Source: Mesorhizobium shangrilense
GTDB taxonomy: Bacteria > Pseudomonadota > Alphaproteobacteria > Rhizobiales > Rhizobiaceae
DNA length: 64,000 nucleotides
Direction of reading: 5' to 3'
Assembly (NCBI RefSeq): GCF_028826155.1
Contig: NZ_JAQGPN010000001.1
Coordinates: 682,001-746,000, forward strand
The position numbers were made by a program, and so were the translations under genes. Below are positions 53,597 to 62,754 of the stretch, one piece after another (within the stretch, counting starts at the first letter, position 1; each line of letters opens with the position of its first letter). Under the pieces are notes generated by a model. That model had not been told where the DNA came from, ran no database searches, and saw only the letters and a program-made list of their open reading frames with translations.

Positions 53597-54556
53597 ATGA
53601 AACTCCTTGTCATCCTGACCAGCGGCTTATTCCTCGCCCTCGCGCCCCAGGCGGCTGAGGCCGCCAGGTTGGTGCCTCCCGGCAACCGCAACGTAGAACA
53701 ACCGGAAGTCCCGGGCGCTTCGGCAAGGCGGACACAGGCGCTGAAGACCACCTACGAGGCGAAGTACCGAAAAGTCTACCACCTGCTGAAGAGCGACGCG
53801 AAGCTGCGCAAGAAGATCGTCGAGGTCTCCGCGCAGTACGGCATCGACCCGATGCACATGGTCGGCGCCATCGTCGGCGAGCATACCTACAACGTCGACG
53901 CCTACGACCGCCTCCAGACCTACTACGTCAAGGCTGTCTCCTACCTGACCAAGCAGCTTTCCTTCGGTTATGGCGGCGAGGACATCTCGCAGTTCGTCAC
54001 GCGCGCCGAGTTCACGCCCTGCAAGGCAGAACAGGGAAGCTATGACGTCTGGACCTGCCGCGAGCGGGTGTGGGACCACGCCTTCCGCGGCAAACAGGTC
54101 GGCGGCGTTTCCTTTCCCAACAAGCGCTTCTCGGCGACCTTCTTCCAGCCCCTCTACGCCGGCCAGACCTTCGGCATCGGCCAGCTCAATCCGCTGACGG
54201 CGCTGCAGATGAGCGACATCGTCACCCAGGTTTCCGGCCTGCCGCCGCTCGACGCCTCGCAGCCCAACAAGGTCTACGAGACGATCATGGACCCGGACCT
54301 CACGCTGCCCTATGTGGCGGCGACGCTGAAGAAGTCGATCGATTCCTACAGCTCGATCGCGGATTTCGACATTTCCAAGAACCCGGGCGTGACCTCCACG
54401 CTCTACAATGTGGGCAACCCCGAGGAGCGCGCCGCCGTTCTCCGCGCAGACAACGACAGGCGGGCAGCCGAAGGGCTGGAGCCCCGGCTGCCCGAAGAAA
54501 ACTACTACGGCTGGCTGGTGAACGAGAAGCTGCCGGAGCTCGAAGCGCTCTTCTGA
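53597..54556 (+). CDS. DUF1402 family exported protein
   Basis: A 319-residue protein with a signal peptide (MKLLVILTSGLFLALAPQAAEAA). The mature part has IVEVSAQYGIDPMHMVGAIVGEH, reminiscent of the lysozyme-like fold with a Glu, and GQTFGIGQLNPLTALQMSDI. DUF1402 proteins are typical of Hyphomicrobiales. A transglycosylase-type activity is possible but unproven. Its 3' end overlaps the convergent DoxX-like gene by 52 bases. Confidence 0.85.
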   Translation: MKLLVILTSGLFLALAPQAAEAARLVPPGNRNVEQPEVPGASARRTQALKTTYEAKYRKVYHLLKSDAKLRKKIVEVSAQYGIDPMHMVGAIVGEHTYNVDAYDRLQTYYVKAVSYLTKQLSFGYGGEDISQFVTRAEFTPCKAEQGSYDVWTCRERVWDHAFRGKQVGGVSFPNKRFSATFFQPLYAGQTFGIGQLNPLTALQMSDIVTQVSGLPPLDASQPNKVYETIMDPDLTLPYVAATLKKSIDSYSSIADFDISKNPGVTSTLYNVGNPEERAAVLRADNDRRAAEGLEPRLPEENYYGWLVNEKLPELEALF

Positions 54557-54945
54557 TCGAGCTGCCGCCAGGGGAAGATCGCCCGCAGCGCAGGGTCGCG
54601 CAGCCAGAGCCCTCCCCACATGAACAGGCCGAGATAGACGCTGAAGAGGACGTGGCTGAACAGCGGGCTGCCGGCTCGGATCTGGGTCGCCATGGCGCCG
54701 CCGAGCAATCCCATCGTCAGCACCGCGCCGAGCACGCTTGTCCTCGGATAGAGATAGAGCAGCACGCAGGCGAGCTCGATGATACCGATCATCAGGACGT
54801 AGCCGTCTGGCCAGCCCAGCTGCAGCATTGTTTCGGTCGCCACCGACGCACCGACGAGCTTGGGGGCAACCGAAGCAACCAGCATGAACAAGGCATAGAG
54901 GCCGGTGAGAACCCAGCCCAACTTCACATAGGTCTGTTCGCTCAT
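54505..54945 (-). CDS. DoxX-like family membrane protein
   Basis: A 146-residue protein with four hydrophobic segments and the DoxX-like landmarks LQLGWPDGYVLMIGIIELAC and YLYPRTSVLGAVLTMGLLGG. Start ATG 54945 has AGGA 9 bases upstream; ATG 54954 would be too close. The last 17 codons overlap the end of the DUF1402 gene on the other strand. Function unknown. Confidence 0.82.
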   Translation of the reverse strand: MSEQTYVKLGWVLTGLYALFMLVASVAPKLVGASVATETMLQLGWPDGYVLMIGIIELACVLLYLYPRTSVLGAVLTMGLLGGAMATQIRAGSPLFSHVLFSVYLGLFMWGGLWLRDPALRAIFPWRQLDQKSASSSGSFSFTSQP

Positions 54946-55009
54946 GACATGCATTCCTTGACGTTCCTCTCGCCAAGGACGGGTCAGCCGGCGCGCATCC
55001 GACAAGGCT

Positions 55010-55372
55010 TCAGCGCTTTTTCGCCGACTCCAGTGCTGCGATCAGGACCCGCAACGCCTCTTCGTCCAGTTCGCCTATGTCGCGCGCCAGGAGATTGGCG
55101 AGGCGCGTCGCCTGAGGCGACAGGCCGGACGTGTCCACGACCACCCGTGGATCGGACGCCCAGGCGAGGTTTTCGAGCTCGTCGGCATCGTCCCAGATGA
55201 TGTTGAAGTAGCCTATCACCTTCTGGACAAAGGGCCAGCTCGGCTGTCCGCGATGTCCATGCTCGAGCGCCGAGAGATAGGCTGCGCTGACCCCGAGCGC
55301 GGCCGCCATGTCCTTCTGGGCGATGCCGCGCTGGCGTCGGAGTTCACGCAGTTTCTGGCCGAAAGGCGTCAT
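55010..55372 (-). CDS. XRE-type helix-turn-helix protein
   Basis: A 120-residue protein. The N-terminal HTH is GIAQKDMAAALGVSAAYLSALEHG (two parts: GIAQKDMAAALGVSAAYLSA and LEHG, about 17-40), followed by a helical region ending RVLIAALESAKKR. It is a conserved companion of mltA-Smr in rhizobia. Its ATG overlaps the Smr gene stop (55369-55372). Target unknown. Confidence 0.88.
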   Translation of the reverse strand: MTPFGQKLRELRRQRGIAQKDMAAALGVSAAYLSALEHGHRGQPSWPFVQKVIGYFNIIWDDADELENLAWASDPRVVVDTSGLSPQATRLANLLARDIGELDEEALRVLIAALESAKKR

Positions 55373-55908
55373 CCGCCGGCCGCCGCATGCCGACGAAGCC
55401 GGACGTAGAGCGCGCCCCCGCCGCCGTGGTGGCGCGCGGCGCTGTCGTGACTGCTCACGACCGAGCGGAACGCCGGCGTCGCCAGCCATTCCGGCACGAC
55501 GCGCCGCAGCACGCCGTCGCCCTTGTTCGTCGATCCCTTTCCAGTGACGACAAGGACGTAACGGACGCCGGAGGCGTGGGCGCGGTGCAGGAAGGAGAGC
55601 AGCAGCCCGTGCGCCTCGCGCTGGGTCAGGCCGTGGAGGTCAACCTTGGCCTCGATCACCAGCCTGCCCTTGGCCAGCTTGTCGTGGGTCGGCCGGTCCA
55701 GATGGCGGCCGACCTTGTGGTCCTTGCTGGGTGGGGGCGGCGCAATGTCCGAGAAGACGGCGGCCGGAACGATCGGCTGCATGTCCGGGACCGTTTCCGG
55801 ATCGGCGCCGAGAGGAGCCGTGCCCTTCAGCGGCTTTGCCGAACGAGCTACCTTGTTCCAGAGGATGCGGTCGTCATCCGAGAGCGACCTGCCGCCACGC
55901 GCCGACAT
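55369..55908 (-). CDS. Smr/MutS2 C-terminal domain protein
   Basis: A 179-residue protein: an N-terminal linker rich in Pro (about 1-85) then the Smr domain, with VDLHGLTQREAHGLLLSFLH (LDxH-type motif) and VLVVTGKGSTNKGDGVLRRV (TGxG motif). Smr domains have nicking or RNA-cleaving activity. It starts in a TGATG overlap with the mltA stop and overlaps the XRE gene downstream. Confidence 0.92.
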   Translation of the reverse strand: MSARGGRSLSDDDRILWNKVARSAKPLKGTAPLGADPETVPDMQPIVPAAVFSDIAPPPPSKDHKVGRHLDRPTHDKLAKGRLVIEAKVDLHGLTQREAHGLLLSFLHRAHASGVRYVLVVTGKGSTNKGDGVLRRVVPEWLATPAFRSVVSSHDSAARHHGGGGALYVRLRRHAAAGG

Positions 55909-57008
55909 CAGAGGCGACCCTCGACCAGCGCACGCGGCAAGAGCGCATAGAAATCGGCGTCGTTGCGGACGACGCCGGCAATCTCCCCGGCAGCGTCGCC
56001 CGATCCGGCAAAGAGGTCGCCGCGGGCAGGACCGGTGATCGCCGAGCCGGTGTCCTGTGCGATCATGAGTCTGCGGAAGGGCTTTGCATCGAATGCGGTC
56101 AGCGTCGGCGCATCGATGAAGAACGGCGTGCCGAAGGTATGGAGCAGCCGGTCGACCGCGATCGAACGCCCGGGCGTGAGCGGAACCTTGGCGGCGGCGA
56201 CGGGACCGAGTGCAGCATCCTCGACCGGCGCCTCGCGAAAGAAGATGTAGGATCGGTTTCGCCAGAGGATCTCGTTGATCCGATCTGGATGCGCGCGGAA
56301 CCATGCGCGGATCGACTGCATGGTCACCTGCTCGAGCGGGATCTCGCCGAGTTCGGCCAGCACCTTTCCCGCCCCGGTGAAACGATGCCCGCTCTTGGCG
56401 GCATAGGTGACGCGCACGAGGCGGCCATCCGTCATGCGCAGTCGCGCAGCCCCCTGCACATGTATGAAGAAGGCATCCACGGGATCGGCGAGCCAGGCCA
56501 ATGCCAGACCGGCCGTGTCGATCGATCCGGTTTCGATCTGGCGGCGATCGCAATATTCGGAGACGCCGTCAGCGGTGCGGCGGCCGAAGGCCAAATAGGG
56601 ATCCATGCCGGCGGGCCGGTTGGCGTCATCGATGTCGACGAGGTCGGTCGGCCGGGCGAGGAGCGGCGCCTTGAAGCGCTCGGTCCGATGCGGCGACGCC
56701 TCGACCACCGGCTCATAGAAGCCCGTCACGAATCCCGAATTTCCGGCAGGTGTCACCAAGGCGGGAACAAAGTGGCGCTCGAAGAACGCGCGGGCCTCAT
56801 CGTCATCGATGCTTCCGATCGCACGGGCTTCGGCGTAGGCCGCAGAAAAGGCCTCGACCGCCACGCCCAGCGTGCCGGTCCGGTATGGTTTCACGTGAAT
56901 CCGAGCTGCGCAGCGGGAAAATGCGGCGAAGGCTTCGGCCTTGGGATCGGCTTTCCAGCCCGGAATCTGCCCGAACTCGACCGGTTTGAAGAGCGGCGAC
57001 AGCGCCAT
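55908..57008 (-). CDS. mltA: membrane-bound lytic transglycosylase A-like protein
   Basis: A 366-residue protein of the MltA family: GFVTGFYEPVVEASPHR near the active-site groove, FFIHVQGAARLRMTDGR and the C-terminal 3D domain with IAQDTGSAITGPARGDLFAG, including the catalytic Asp. MltA cleaves peptidoglycan glycan strands. The N-terminus (MALSPLFKPVEFGQIPGW) has neither signal peptide nor lipobox, and only 20 bases separate it from the Tim44 gene, so no longer form is possible without overlap. Confidence 0.9.
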   Translation of the reverse strand: MALSPLFKPVEFGQIPGWKADPKAEAFAAFSRCAARIHVKPYRTGTLGVAVEAFSAAYAEARAIGSIDDDEARAFFERHFVPALVTPAGNSGFVTGFYEPVVEASPHRTERFKAPLLARPTDLVDIDDANRPAGMDPYLAFGRRTADGVSEYCDRRQIETGSIDTAGLALAWLADPVDAFFIHVQGAARLRMTDGRLVRVTYAAKSGHRFTGAGKVLAELGEIPLEQVTMQSIRAWFRAHPDRINEILWRNRSYIFFREAPVEDAALGPVAAAKVPLTPGRSIAVDRLLHTFGTPFFIDAPTLTAFDAKPFRRLMIAQDTGSAITGPARGDLFAGSGDAAGEIAGVVRNDADFYALLPRALVEGRL

Positions 57009-57028
57009 CGCGCCACCCGCCCCTCGGT

Positions 57029-57736
57029 TCAGTCTTCCGCCTCGGTCGCGACGAGCTTCCAGTTTGGATCGCGCGACCGCGTGTCGCGCGAGAAGGTCCA
57101 GACGTCCTTGACTTCTGCGACCGTCTCCGGATCGCCGTCGATGACCTCGCCGGCCTTGTTGCGCGTCGCCGAGATCAGTTCGCTGACGATGCGCAGGGTC
57201 ACATGCGCCTCGGACCCCTTCATCTCGGCAGAAACGATGTCGGCCTTGTCGATGCCGACAAAGGAAGACTGGATCTTTTCCGACCGCTGCTCGCGCTCCC
57301 CGATGGCGCTGACAAAGCCGTCATAGACCTCGCGCGAAAGCAGGTTCTTGAGCGTTTTCCGGTCGCCGTCCGCATAGGCCATGACGATCATCTCATAGGC
57401 CATCTTGGCGCCTTCGACGAAGGACTTGGGCTCGAAGCTCGGATCTGCGTCCTTGATGGCGCGCAGGCCCTTGTTCAGCTCGGTGTCGGGCTTGGCGAAG
57501 GCGTCGATGGCCTTGTAGGCGTCCTCGGCGCCCTCGGCGCCCTTCTTGCGGCCCGGCAGGGAGACGACGTTGTCCGGACCGGCCGCGGCATCGTCAGGCT
57601 TGGTGCGGTTTGCAGTGTAGGGATCGAAGGGCGGACGCTCGTTGCCGGTGCGACGGCCGAGCACATTGCGCAACTGCACGAAGATCGCGATCGCGACCAC
57701 CAGAAAGAAGATCGTGCCGAAGTCGAGATATTCCAT
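57029..57736 (-). CDS. Tim44 domain-containing membrane protein
   Basis: A 235-residue protein with one N-terminal membrane helix (DFGTIFFLVVAIAIFVQL), a polar linker, and a C-terminal Tim44-like/NTF2-fold domain (about 95-235, e.g. GAKMAYEMIVMAYADGDRKT and DVWTFSRDTRSRDPNWKLVA). In Caulobacter such a protein (TimA) is linked to the inner membrane. It may aid membrane protein assembly. It is divergent from fxsA. Confidence 0.9.
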   Translation of the reverse strand: MEYLDFGTIFFLVVAIAIFVQLRNVLGRRTGNERPPFDPYTANRTKPDDAAAGPDNVVSLPGRKKGAEGAEDAYKAIDAFAKPDTELNKGLRAIKDADPSFEPKSFVEGAKMAYEMIVMAYADGDRKTLKNLLSREVYDGFVSAIGEREQRSEKIQSSFVGIDKADIVSAEMKGSEAHVTLRIVSELISATRNKAGEVIDGDPETVAEVKDVWTFSRDTRSRDPNWKLVATEAED

Positions 57737-57830
57737 GTCGTCCGCCAGCCTGTCCCCTACCCCGCTGTCCGAGGCAGGCGCTGCACGTGTGCATGCAGCG
57801 GTCAAACAACCCATATAGATCGCAACGCGC

Positions 57831-57857
57831 GATCATTCAAACATGTGATCATTCAAA
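57831..57857. repeat. 11-base direct repeat in the Tim44-fxsA promoter gap
   Basis: GATCATTCAAA occurs at 57831-57841 and 57847-57857 (16-base period) in the 206-base divergent gap. A partial palindrome CTGCACGTGTGCATGCAG lies 40 bases away (57781-57798). Such placement suits regulator binding, but no known regulator is recognised. Confidence 0.5.
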
Positions 57858-57942
57858 TGCGGGCTTCCCTTACCTATGTATGACCCGATGCGCCAGCCAG
57901 GGGGCGCGGCCCGTGCACTCTCCGACCGAGGATATTCCTCTT

Positions 57943-58443
57943 TTGATTCCGCTGATCCTTCTTCTCCTTCCGCTGCTTGAGATCGCCACTTTCGTGCTCG
58001 TCGGAAGCGAGATCGGCGTGCTCGCGACCATCGGGCTGGTGCTTCTCAGCGCTGTCCTCGGCATGTTCCTCCTGCGGACGCAGGGCGTAAGCGCCCTTGC
58101 CCGGGCCCAGCTCGACCTGCGCGCCGGCAGCGATCCCGGGCCGCAGCTTGTGAAGGCCGTCATGACCGTCGTCGCGGCGGTGCTGCTTCTGATCCCCGGT
58201 TTTCTGACCGATGCGGTCGCCATCCTGCTCTTGATCCCGGCGGTCCGTTCCGCCGTCTGGCGCCTCCTCAAGGGTCGGCTGGCGGCGTCCGGCCGCTTCG
58301 CTTCCTTCGAAGGCGGCTTCGGGTCGACCCGCTGGTCCGGAGGCCGGCCTGCCGGTCGCGGTAATGTGATCGACCTCGACGAGGACGACTATTCGCGGGA
58401 TGGAAACCCGGGCTCGCCGTGGCGGCTGAACAAGGACGAATGA
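57943..58443 (+). CDS. fxsA: FxsA family membrane protein
   Basis: A 166-residue cytoplasmic membrane protein: LILLLLPLLEIATFVLVGSE, then LLSAVLGMFLLRTQG and LLLIPGFLTDAVAILLLIPA are the FxsA pattern, followed by an acidic, glycine-rich tail. The start is uncertain: TTG 57943 (used here, with GAGG 11 bases upstream) puts the first helix at the N-terminus as in E. coli, while GTG 57913 or ATG 57880 would add residues. Named for phage F exclusion suppression in E. coli. Confidence 0.85.
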   Translation: MIPLILLLLPLLEIATFVLVGSEIGVLATIGLVLLSAVLGMFLLRTQGVSALARAQLDLRAGSDPGPQLVKAVMTVVAAVLLLIPGFLTDAVAILLLIPAVRSAVWRLLKGRLAASGRFASFEGGFGSTRWSGGRPAGRGNVIDLDEDDYSRDGNPGSPWRLNKDE

Positions 58444-58560
58444 TCGCCTTTCGAGGCGCGACGGGCGGCGAAGGCGCGCTTGTAAGGCGGAACGCAGCGT
58501 GCTAGCCAACCCGCCACTTCAAATCGGGCTTGCAGAGCCCCAGCAATGAGGATTCGGCCG

Positions 58561-59037
58561 ATGGCCAATGAGGAAAAGAAGGGCAACGGCACGCCGCCTT
58601 CGCTCAACGTGCTGGCTCAGTATGTGAAGGACCTCTCCTTCGAGAGCCCCGGCGCCCCCAATTCCCTGCGCGGCCGCGAGACCGCCCCGGGCATCGCCAT
58701 CAACGTCAATGTCGCCGCCAACCCGCTTTCCGACAAGGATTTCGACGTCAACCTGACGCTGAACGCCAAGGCGAGCCACGACAAGGACGTGCTCTTCAAC
58801 GTCGAACTCGTCTATGGCGGCGTCTTCCGCATCGACGGCTTTCCCCAGGAGCACATGCTGCCGCTTCTGTTCATCGAATGCCCGCGGCTGCTCTTCCCGT
58901 TCGCGCGCCAGATCATCGCCGACGCCACGCGCAATGGCGGCTTCCCGCCGCTGATGCTCGACCCGATCGATTTTGCGCAGATGTTCCAGCAGAAGATCGC
59001 CGAGGACCAGGCCAAGGCCAAGGTTCAGGTCAGCTGA
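58561..59037 (+). CDS. secB: protein-export chaperone SecB
   Basis: A 158-residue chaperone that holds preproteins for SecA. Typical features: [60 protein letters not shown] and [16 protein letters not shown]. Start ATG 58561 has GAGG 9 bases upstream; an in-frame ATG at 58546 is less well placed. A strong terminator follows 27 bases past the stop. Confidence 0.96.
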   Translation: MANEEKKGNGTPPSLNVLAQYVKDLSFESPGAPNSLRGRETAPGIAINVNVAANPLSDKDFDVNLTLNAKASHDKDVLFNVELVYGGVFRIDGFPQEHMLPLLFIECPRLLFPFARQIIADATRNGGFPPLMLDPIDFAQMFQQKIAEDQAKAKVQVS

Positions 59038-59064
59038 TCCGGTCCTCTCGGACAAGGTTTCAGG

Positions 59065-59095
59065 AAACCCGGCCTCGCGCCGGGTTTTCTTTTTT
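59065..59095 (+). terminator. Rho-independent terminator of secB
   Basis: A 9-base stem AAACCCGGC (59065-59073) with GCCGGGTTT (59079-59087), 5-base loop, then TTCTTTTTT. It separates secB from the convergent dnaQ gene, which ends 8 bases beyond. Confidence 0.93.
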
Positions 59096-59102
59096 CGGCA
59101 GG

Positions 59103-59822
59103 CTATTCGGCGGCGAGAACGGTCGGCTGGAGCTTCGCCCAGATGGCATTTTCACCAAGCCCGCCAACCAGCTTTGCGTGCGCCGCGCGCTCGGCTTCCG
59201 TCAGTCTCGGCGGCAGTGGCGCTGGCCGCACGTAGCTCACATCCGCCAACCCAGCGCTCAAAGCCTCACCCGCCGCAGCTGCCGCCGCGGTCTCCAGGAT
59301 GAGCGCGGCCTGCTTGCCGCCGATCAGCTCGATGTAGACTTCGGCCAGAAGCTCGGAGTCGAGGAGCGCGCCATGCTTGGTGCGCCGGCTGTTGTCGACG
59401 CCGTACCGCTTGCAAAGCGCATCCAGGGAATTCGGGCCCATCGGATGCTTGCGGCGGGCCAGCGCCAGCGTGTCGATCACCCTGCCGGTCTCGACGGGCG
59501 CATATCCCAGCCGCGCAAATTCGGCGTTGATGAAACCGATGTCGAAGTTCGCGTTGTGGGCGATCAGCTTCGCGCCGTCGATGAACGCGATGAACTCGTC
59601 GGCAACGCCGGAGAAGATCGGCTTTTCGGCAAGATCGGCCAGGCTGATGCCGTGAACTGCCTGAGCATCGGGATGGATCGCGCGACCTTCCGGATGGATA
59701 TAGTGATGGAAGGTCCGACCGGTGGGAAAGCGATTGACGAGCTCGACTGCGCCGATCTCGATGATCCGGTCGTCCTTGGCGTCGAGGCCGGTAGTCTCGG
59801 TATCGAATATGATCTCGCGCAT
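59103..59822 (-). CDS. dnaQ: DNA polymerase III epsilon subunit (proofreading exonuclease)
   Basis: A 239-residue DEDDh 3'-5' exonuclease: ExoI FDTETTG (Asp7, Glu9), ExoII HNANFDIGF, ExoIII HGALLDSELLAEV. The C-terminal tail (about 185-239) binds the polymerase subunit. Start ATG 59822 has GGAG 7 bases upstream. Belongs to the dnaQ-coaE-aroE-maf-ppsR cluster that flanks the alphaproteobacterial chromosome origin. Confidence 0.96.
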   Translation of the reverse strand: MREIIFDTETTGLDAKDDRIIEIGAVELVNRFPTGRTFHHYIHPEGRAIHPDAQAVHGISLADLAEKPIFSGVADEFIAFIDGAKLIAHNANFDIGFINAEFARLGYAPVETGRVIDTLALARRKHPMGPNSLDALCKRYGVDNSRRTKHGALLDSELLAEVYIELIGGKQAALILETAAAAAAGEALSAGLADVSYVRPAPLPPRLTEAERAAHAKLVGGLGENAIWAKLQPTVLAAE

Positions 59823-59878
59823 CGAATCACTCCTGCGCCAGTTGACGCTCACCCATGGCCGACTTCAAGCCGAACATG

Positions 59879-60475
59879 TCAGGAGCCTGTTTTGTCACCG
59901 CGCAAGCTGTGGACGATGGCGGCGACAGCCCGTCGCGCCGGTTCCATGCCTTGTGCCGTGTCGACGATGAAGTCGGCCCGACGCCGTTTTTCGGCATCCG
60001 GAACCTGCTTGGCGAGGATTGCCGCAAATTTCTCCTCGGTCATTCCCGGCCGGGCAAGCACGCGCTCGCGCTGGACTTCGGGCGGCGCCGTCACCACGAC
60101 GATCCTGTCGACGCGATGCTCGCCCCCGGTCTCGAAAAGCAGCGGGATATCCAGCACCGCCATCGGCGCGCCGGCTTCGCGATACCGGGCAAGGAAGGCA
60201 TCCGCGTCGGCGCGCACCAGCGGATGAATGATGGATTCAAGCCGGCGCAGCGCCTCGGGATTGCCGATGACCCTGGCGGTCAGTTTTGCGCGATCGACGA
60301 CACCGTCGACCACGGTTCCAGGAAACGCCGCTTCGATCGCGGCCGCAGCCGGTCCCGCATAGAGCCTGTGGACTGCCTCGTCGGAGTCGTGGACCGGCAC
60401 GCCGAGCTCGCGGAACATATTGGCGGTCGTCGACTTGCCCATGCCGATCGACCCGGTAAGCCCCAGCACGATCAT
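59879..60475 (-). CDS. coaE: dephospho-CoA kinase
   Basis: A 198-residue P-loop kinase for the last step of CoA synthesis: Walker [16 protein letters not shown] (about 5-19), [12 protein letters not shown], then [12 protein letters not shown] and [19 protein letters not shown] 60475 overlaps the aroE stop by ATGA. Part of the conserved origin-side cluster. Confidence 0.96.
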   Translation of the reverse strand: MIVLGLTGSIGMGKSTTANMFRELGVPVHDSDEAVHRLYAGPAAAAIEAAFPGTVVDGVVDRAKLTARVIGNPEALRRLESIIHPLVRADADAFLARYREAGAPMAVLDIPLLFETGGEHRVDRIVVVTAPPEVQRERVLARPGMTEEKFAAILAKQVPDAEKRRRADFIVDTAQGMEPARRAVAAIVHSLRGDKTGS

Positions 60476-61311
60476 CGGCCTGCATCCAGATCGGCCACGA
60501 TCGTCGCGCGAAGCTCAGCGGTTACCTCCGGGCGCCTGCCGAACCAGCGCTCGAAGCCGGGGACGGCCTGGTGCAGAAGCATGCCAAGCCCGTCGACCGT
60601 CTTCAGCCCGCGCCGCTCGGCAGCCGCAAGGAACGGCGTCATCAGCGGCACATAGACGAGATCAGTGACGATCGCGGAGTCTCGCATCAGTTCGGGGTCG
60701 GCGGGGAGTTCGCCGACCCCCTTCATGCCGAGCGACGTGGTGTTCACGATGAGCCCGGCATCGCCGAGAAGCTCCGGTAGCGCCTTCGGTTCGTGGGCCG
60801 AAACGCCGCCGCCGAAGTGCCGCGCGAGTTCGGTTGCCCGTGAAAGCGTCCGATTGACGACCCTGACATCGCCGATCCCGCGCGACCTCAAGGCATGGAC
60901 GATCGCCCGCGACGAGCCGCCGGCGCCCAGCACGACCGCCGCCGACGCCGACGCCCATCCGGGGGCGCGGTCATCCAGATTGGCGGCAAATCCGTACGCA
61001 TCGGTATTGCTGGCGAACAGCCTTCCCTCCTCCAGCCACAGCGTGTTGACCGCGCCGATCTGCTCGGCCGCGTCATCGCGATGGTCGGCTGCGGCGAAAG
61101 CCGCTTCCTTGTGCGGGATCGTCACGTTTCCGCCGCGCAGTCCCTGCTTCCCGAGGCTTTTCAGGAAGTCTGGAAGATCGGCCGGGGAAACGTCGACCGC
61201 CTCATAGGATCCATCGATGCCGTACTGGCGCAGCCAGTGGCCGTGGATCTTCGGCGAACGCGAATGGGCGATGGGATGGCCGCAGACGAAGGCCTTCAGG
61301 GTTTCAGCCAT
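60472..61311 (-). CDS. aroE: shikimate dehydrogenase (NADP+)
   Basis: A 279-residue enzyme of aromatic amino acid synthesis: substrate-site [13 protein letters not shown], catalytic Lys in [13 protein letters not shown] (about 70), NTDAYGF, Rossmann [16 protein letters not shown] and NRTLSRA for NADP. Start ATG 61311 is chosen; the next gene upstream (maf) overlaps it by 8 bases. Confidence 0.96.
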   Translation of the reverse strand: MAETLKAFVCGHPIAHSRSPKIHGHWLRQYGIDGSYEAVDVSPADLPDFLKSLGKQGLRGGNVTIPHKEAAFAAADHRDDAAEQIGAVNTLWLEEGRLFASNTDAYGFAANLDDRAPGWASASAAVVLGAGGSSRAIVHALRSRGIGDVRVVNRTLSRATELARHFGGGVSAHEPKALPELLGDAGLIVNTTSLGMKGVGELPADPELMRDSAIVTDLVYVPLMTPFLAAAERRGLKTVDGLGMLLHQAVPGFERWFGRRPEVTAELRATIVADLDAGR

Positions 61312-61903
61312 CGATCGCTCCGAGTTCCCGAAGTTTGGAAAGCAGCGCCAGAAGCGGCAGGCCGACAATGGTGAAATGGTCCCCGACGACCTTCTCGAAG
61401 AGCTGTATGCCCTCGCCTTCGATCTGGTACGCGCCGACGCTGCCCAGCGCCTTCGCCCCGACGCTTGCCAGATGGCGGCCGATAAAGGCCGGCTCGAGCT
61501 TGCGCATCGTCATCTGAGCGACGTCCACGTGACGCCAAAGGGTCTCTCCGTCCTTGACGATCGCGACCGCGCTATTGAGCTGATGGGTGTTGCCGGAAAG
61601 CGCAAGCAGGTGCTCGCGCGCGCCTTCCATATCCTTCGGCTTGTGGAAGACGCGGTCGCCGAGCGACAGGGTCTGGTCCGATCCGATGACAAGCGCGCCG
61701 GGATGCCTTTCACTGACATCGAGCGCCTTGGCCTCCGCCAGCACCTGTGCGACGTCCTCAGGCGTCGCGCCTGACGCCTCCAGCGGCGCCTCGACGGCGC
61801 GCTCGTCGATCTCGGGGCGTACGACCGTAAACTTCAGGCCGGCATTCTCGAGCAGCTGTCGCCGGAAAGGACTGCCGGAAGCAAGTATGATCGCGCTGGG
61901 CAT
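61304..61903 (-). CDS. maf: Maf family nucleotide pyrophosphatase
   Basis: A 199-residue Maf/HAM1-like enzyme that hydrolyses non-canonical nucleoside triphosphates: N-terminal [33 protein letters not shown], and [16 protein letters not shown]. Start ATG 61903 begins this conserved sequence. Overlaps aroE by 8 bases and lies 29 bases after ppsR, same strand. Confidence 0.95.
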   Translation of the reverse strand: MPSAIILASGSPFRRQLLENAGLKFTVVRPEIDERAVEAPLEASGATPEDVAQVLAEAKALDVSERHPGALVIGSDQTLSLGDRVFHKPKDMEGAREHLLALSGNTHQLNSAVAIVKDGETLWRHVDVAQMTMRKLEPAFIGRHLASVGAKALGSVGAYQIEGEGIQLFEKVVGDHFTIVGLPLLALLSKLRELGAIDG

Positions 61904-61932
61904 TTGATGCGGCCTCCTTGAAGGCGTTCGGC

Positions 61933-62754
61933 CTAGCGCGACTTGCCGCGCAGGGCAACGATGGCTGCCGCCGTTTCCTCGATGGATCGACGGGTCACGT
62001 CGATCATCGGCCAATTGTGGCGGGTGCAGATCTGGCGCGCATAGGTCAGTTCTTCGGTGATGGCCGCTCTGTCGACGTAGTCGGTCGCGTCATAACTCGA
62101 CGTCGTTCCCAGCATCCGGTTCTGGCGCACCTGGGAAATCCGCTCGGCGGTGGCCACCAGGCCGACGATGAGCGGCCGCCGCGCGTCGACCAGGCTTTGC
62201 GGCACCGGAACGCCCAGCACGATGGGAATGTTGGCGGTCTTGATGCCTCTGTTGGCGAGATAGATGCTGGTCGGCGTCTTCGACGTGCGCGAGATGCCGA
62301 TGAGGACGATGTCGGCCTCCTCGATATCCATCGGCAGCTGACCGTCGTCATGCTCCATGGTGAAGTTCAGGGCGTCGATGCGCCGGAAATACTGGGCGTC
62401 GAGCACATGCTGCGCCCCAACGCGCCGGCCTGCCGGCGCGCCGAGATAGGACTGGAACACGGCCAGCACCGGCTCCAGGACGGACACGCAGGGCAGTCCC
62501 ATCTGCTGGCAGCGTTCGTCTATGGACCGGGCCAGCGCCTGGTCGACGACCGTGTAGAGGACGATGCCCGGCTCGTTCTCGACCTCCTCGAACACCTTCT
62601 GCAGCTGCCGCTCGGTGCGGATCAGGGGATAGATGTGCTCGATCGCACGCGCGTCCTTGTACTGCGCGGACGCCGCGCGGCCGGCGGCCAGCAGGGTCTC
62701 GCCCGTGGCGTCCGAAATCAGGTGCAGATGAAAGAAGCTCTGGGGTTTGTTCAC
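61933..62754 (-). CDS. ppsR: pyruvate, phosphate dikinase regulatory protein (DUF299)
   Basis: A 273-residue bifunctional kinase/pyrophosphorylase family protein: opening [21 protein letters not shown]-loop [18 protein letters not shown] (about 150-167) and the C-terminal [19 protein letters not shown]. The start is GTG 62754, which begins the conserved sequence; in-frame codons upstream translate intergenic DNA. In Caulobacter and Rickettsia this gene (RP001) flanks the chromosome origin opposite hemE. Confidence 0.93.
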   Translation of the reverse strand: MNKPQSFFHLHLISDATGETLLAAGRAASAQYKDARAIEHIYPLIRTERQLQKVFEEVENEPGIVLYTVVDQALARSIDERCQQMGLPCVSVLEPVLAVFQSYLGAPAGRRVGAQHVLDAQYFRRIDALNFTMEHDDGQLPMDIEEADIVLIGISRTSKTPTSIYLANRGIKTANIPIVLGVPVPQSLVDARRPLIVGLVATAERISQVRQNRMLGTTSSYDATDYVDRAAITEELTYARQICTRHNWPMIDVTRRSIEETAAAIVALRGKSR

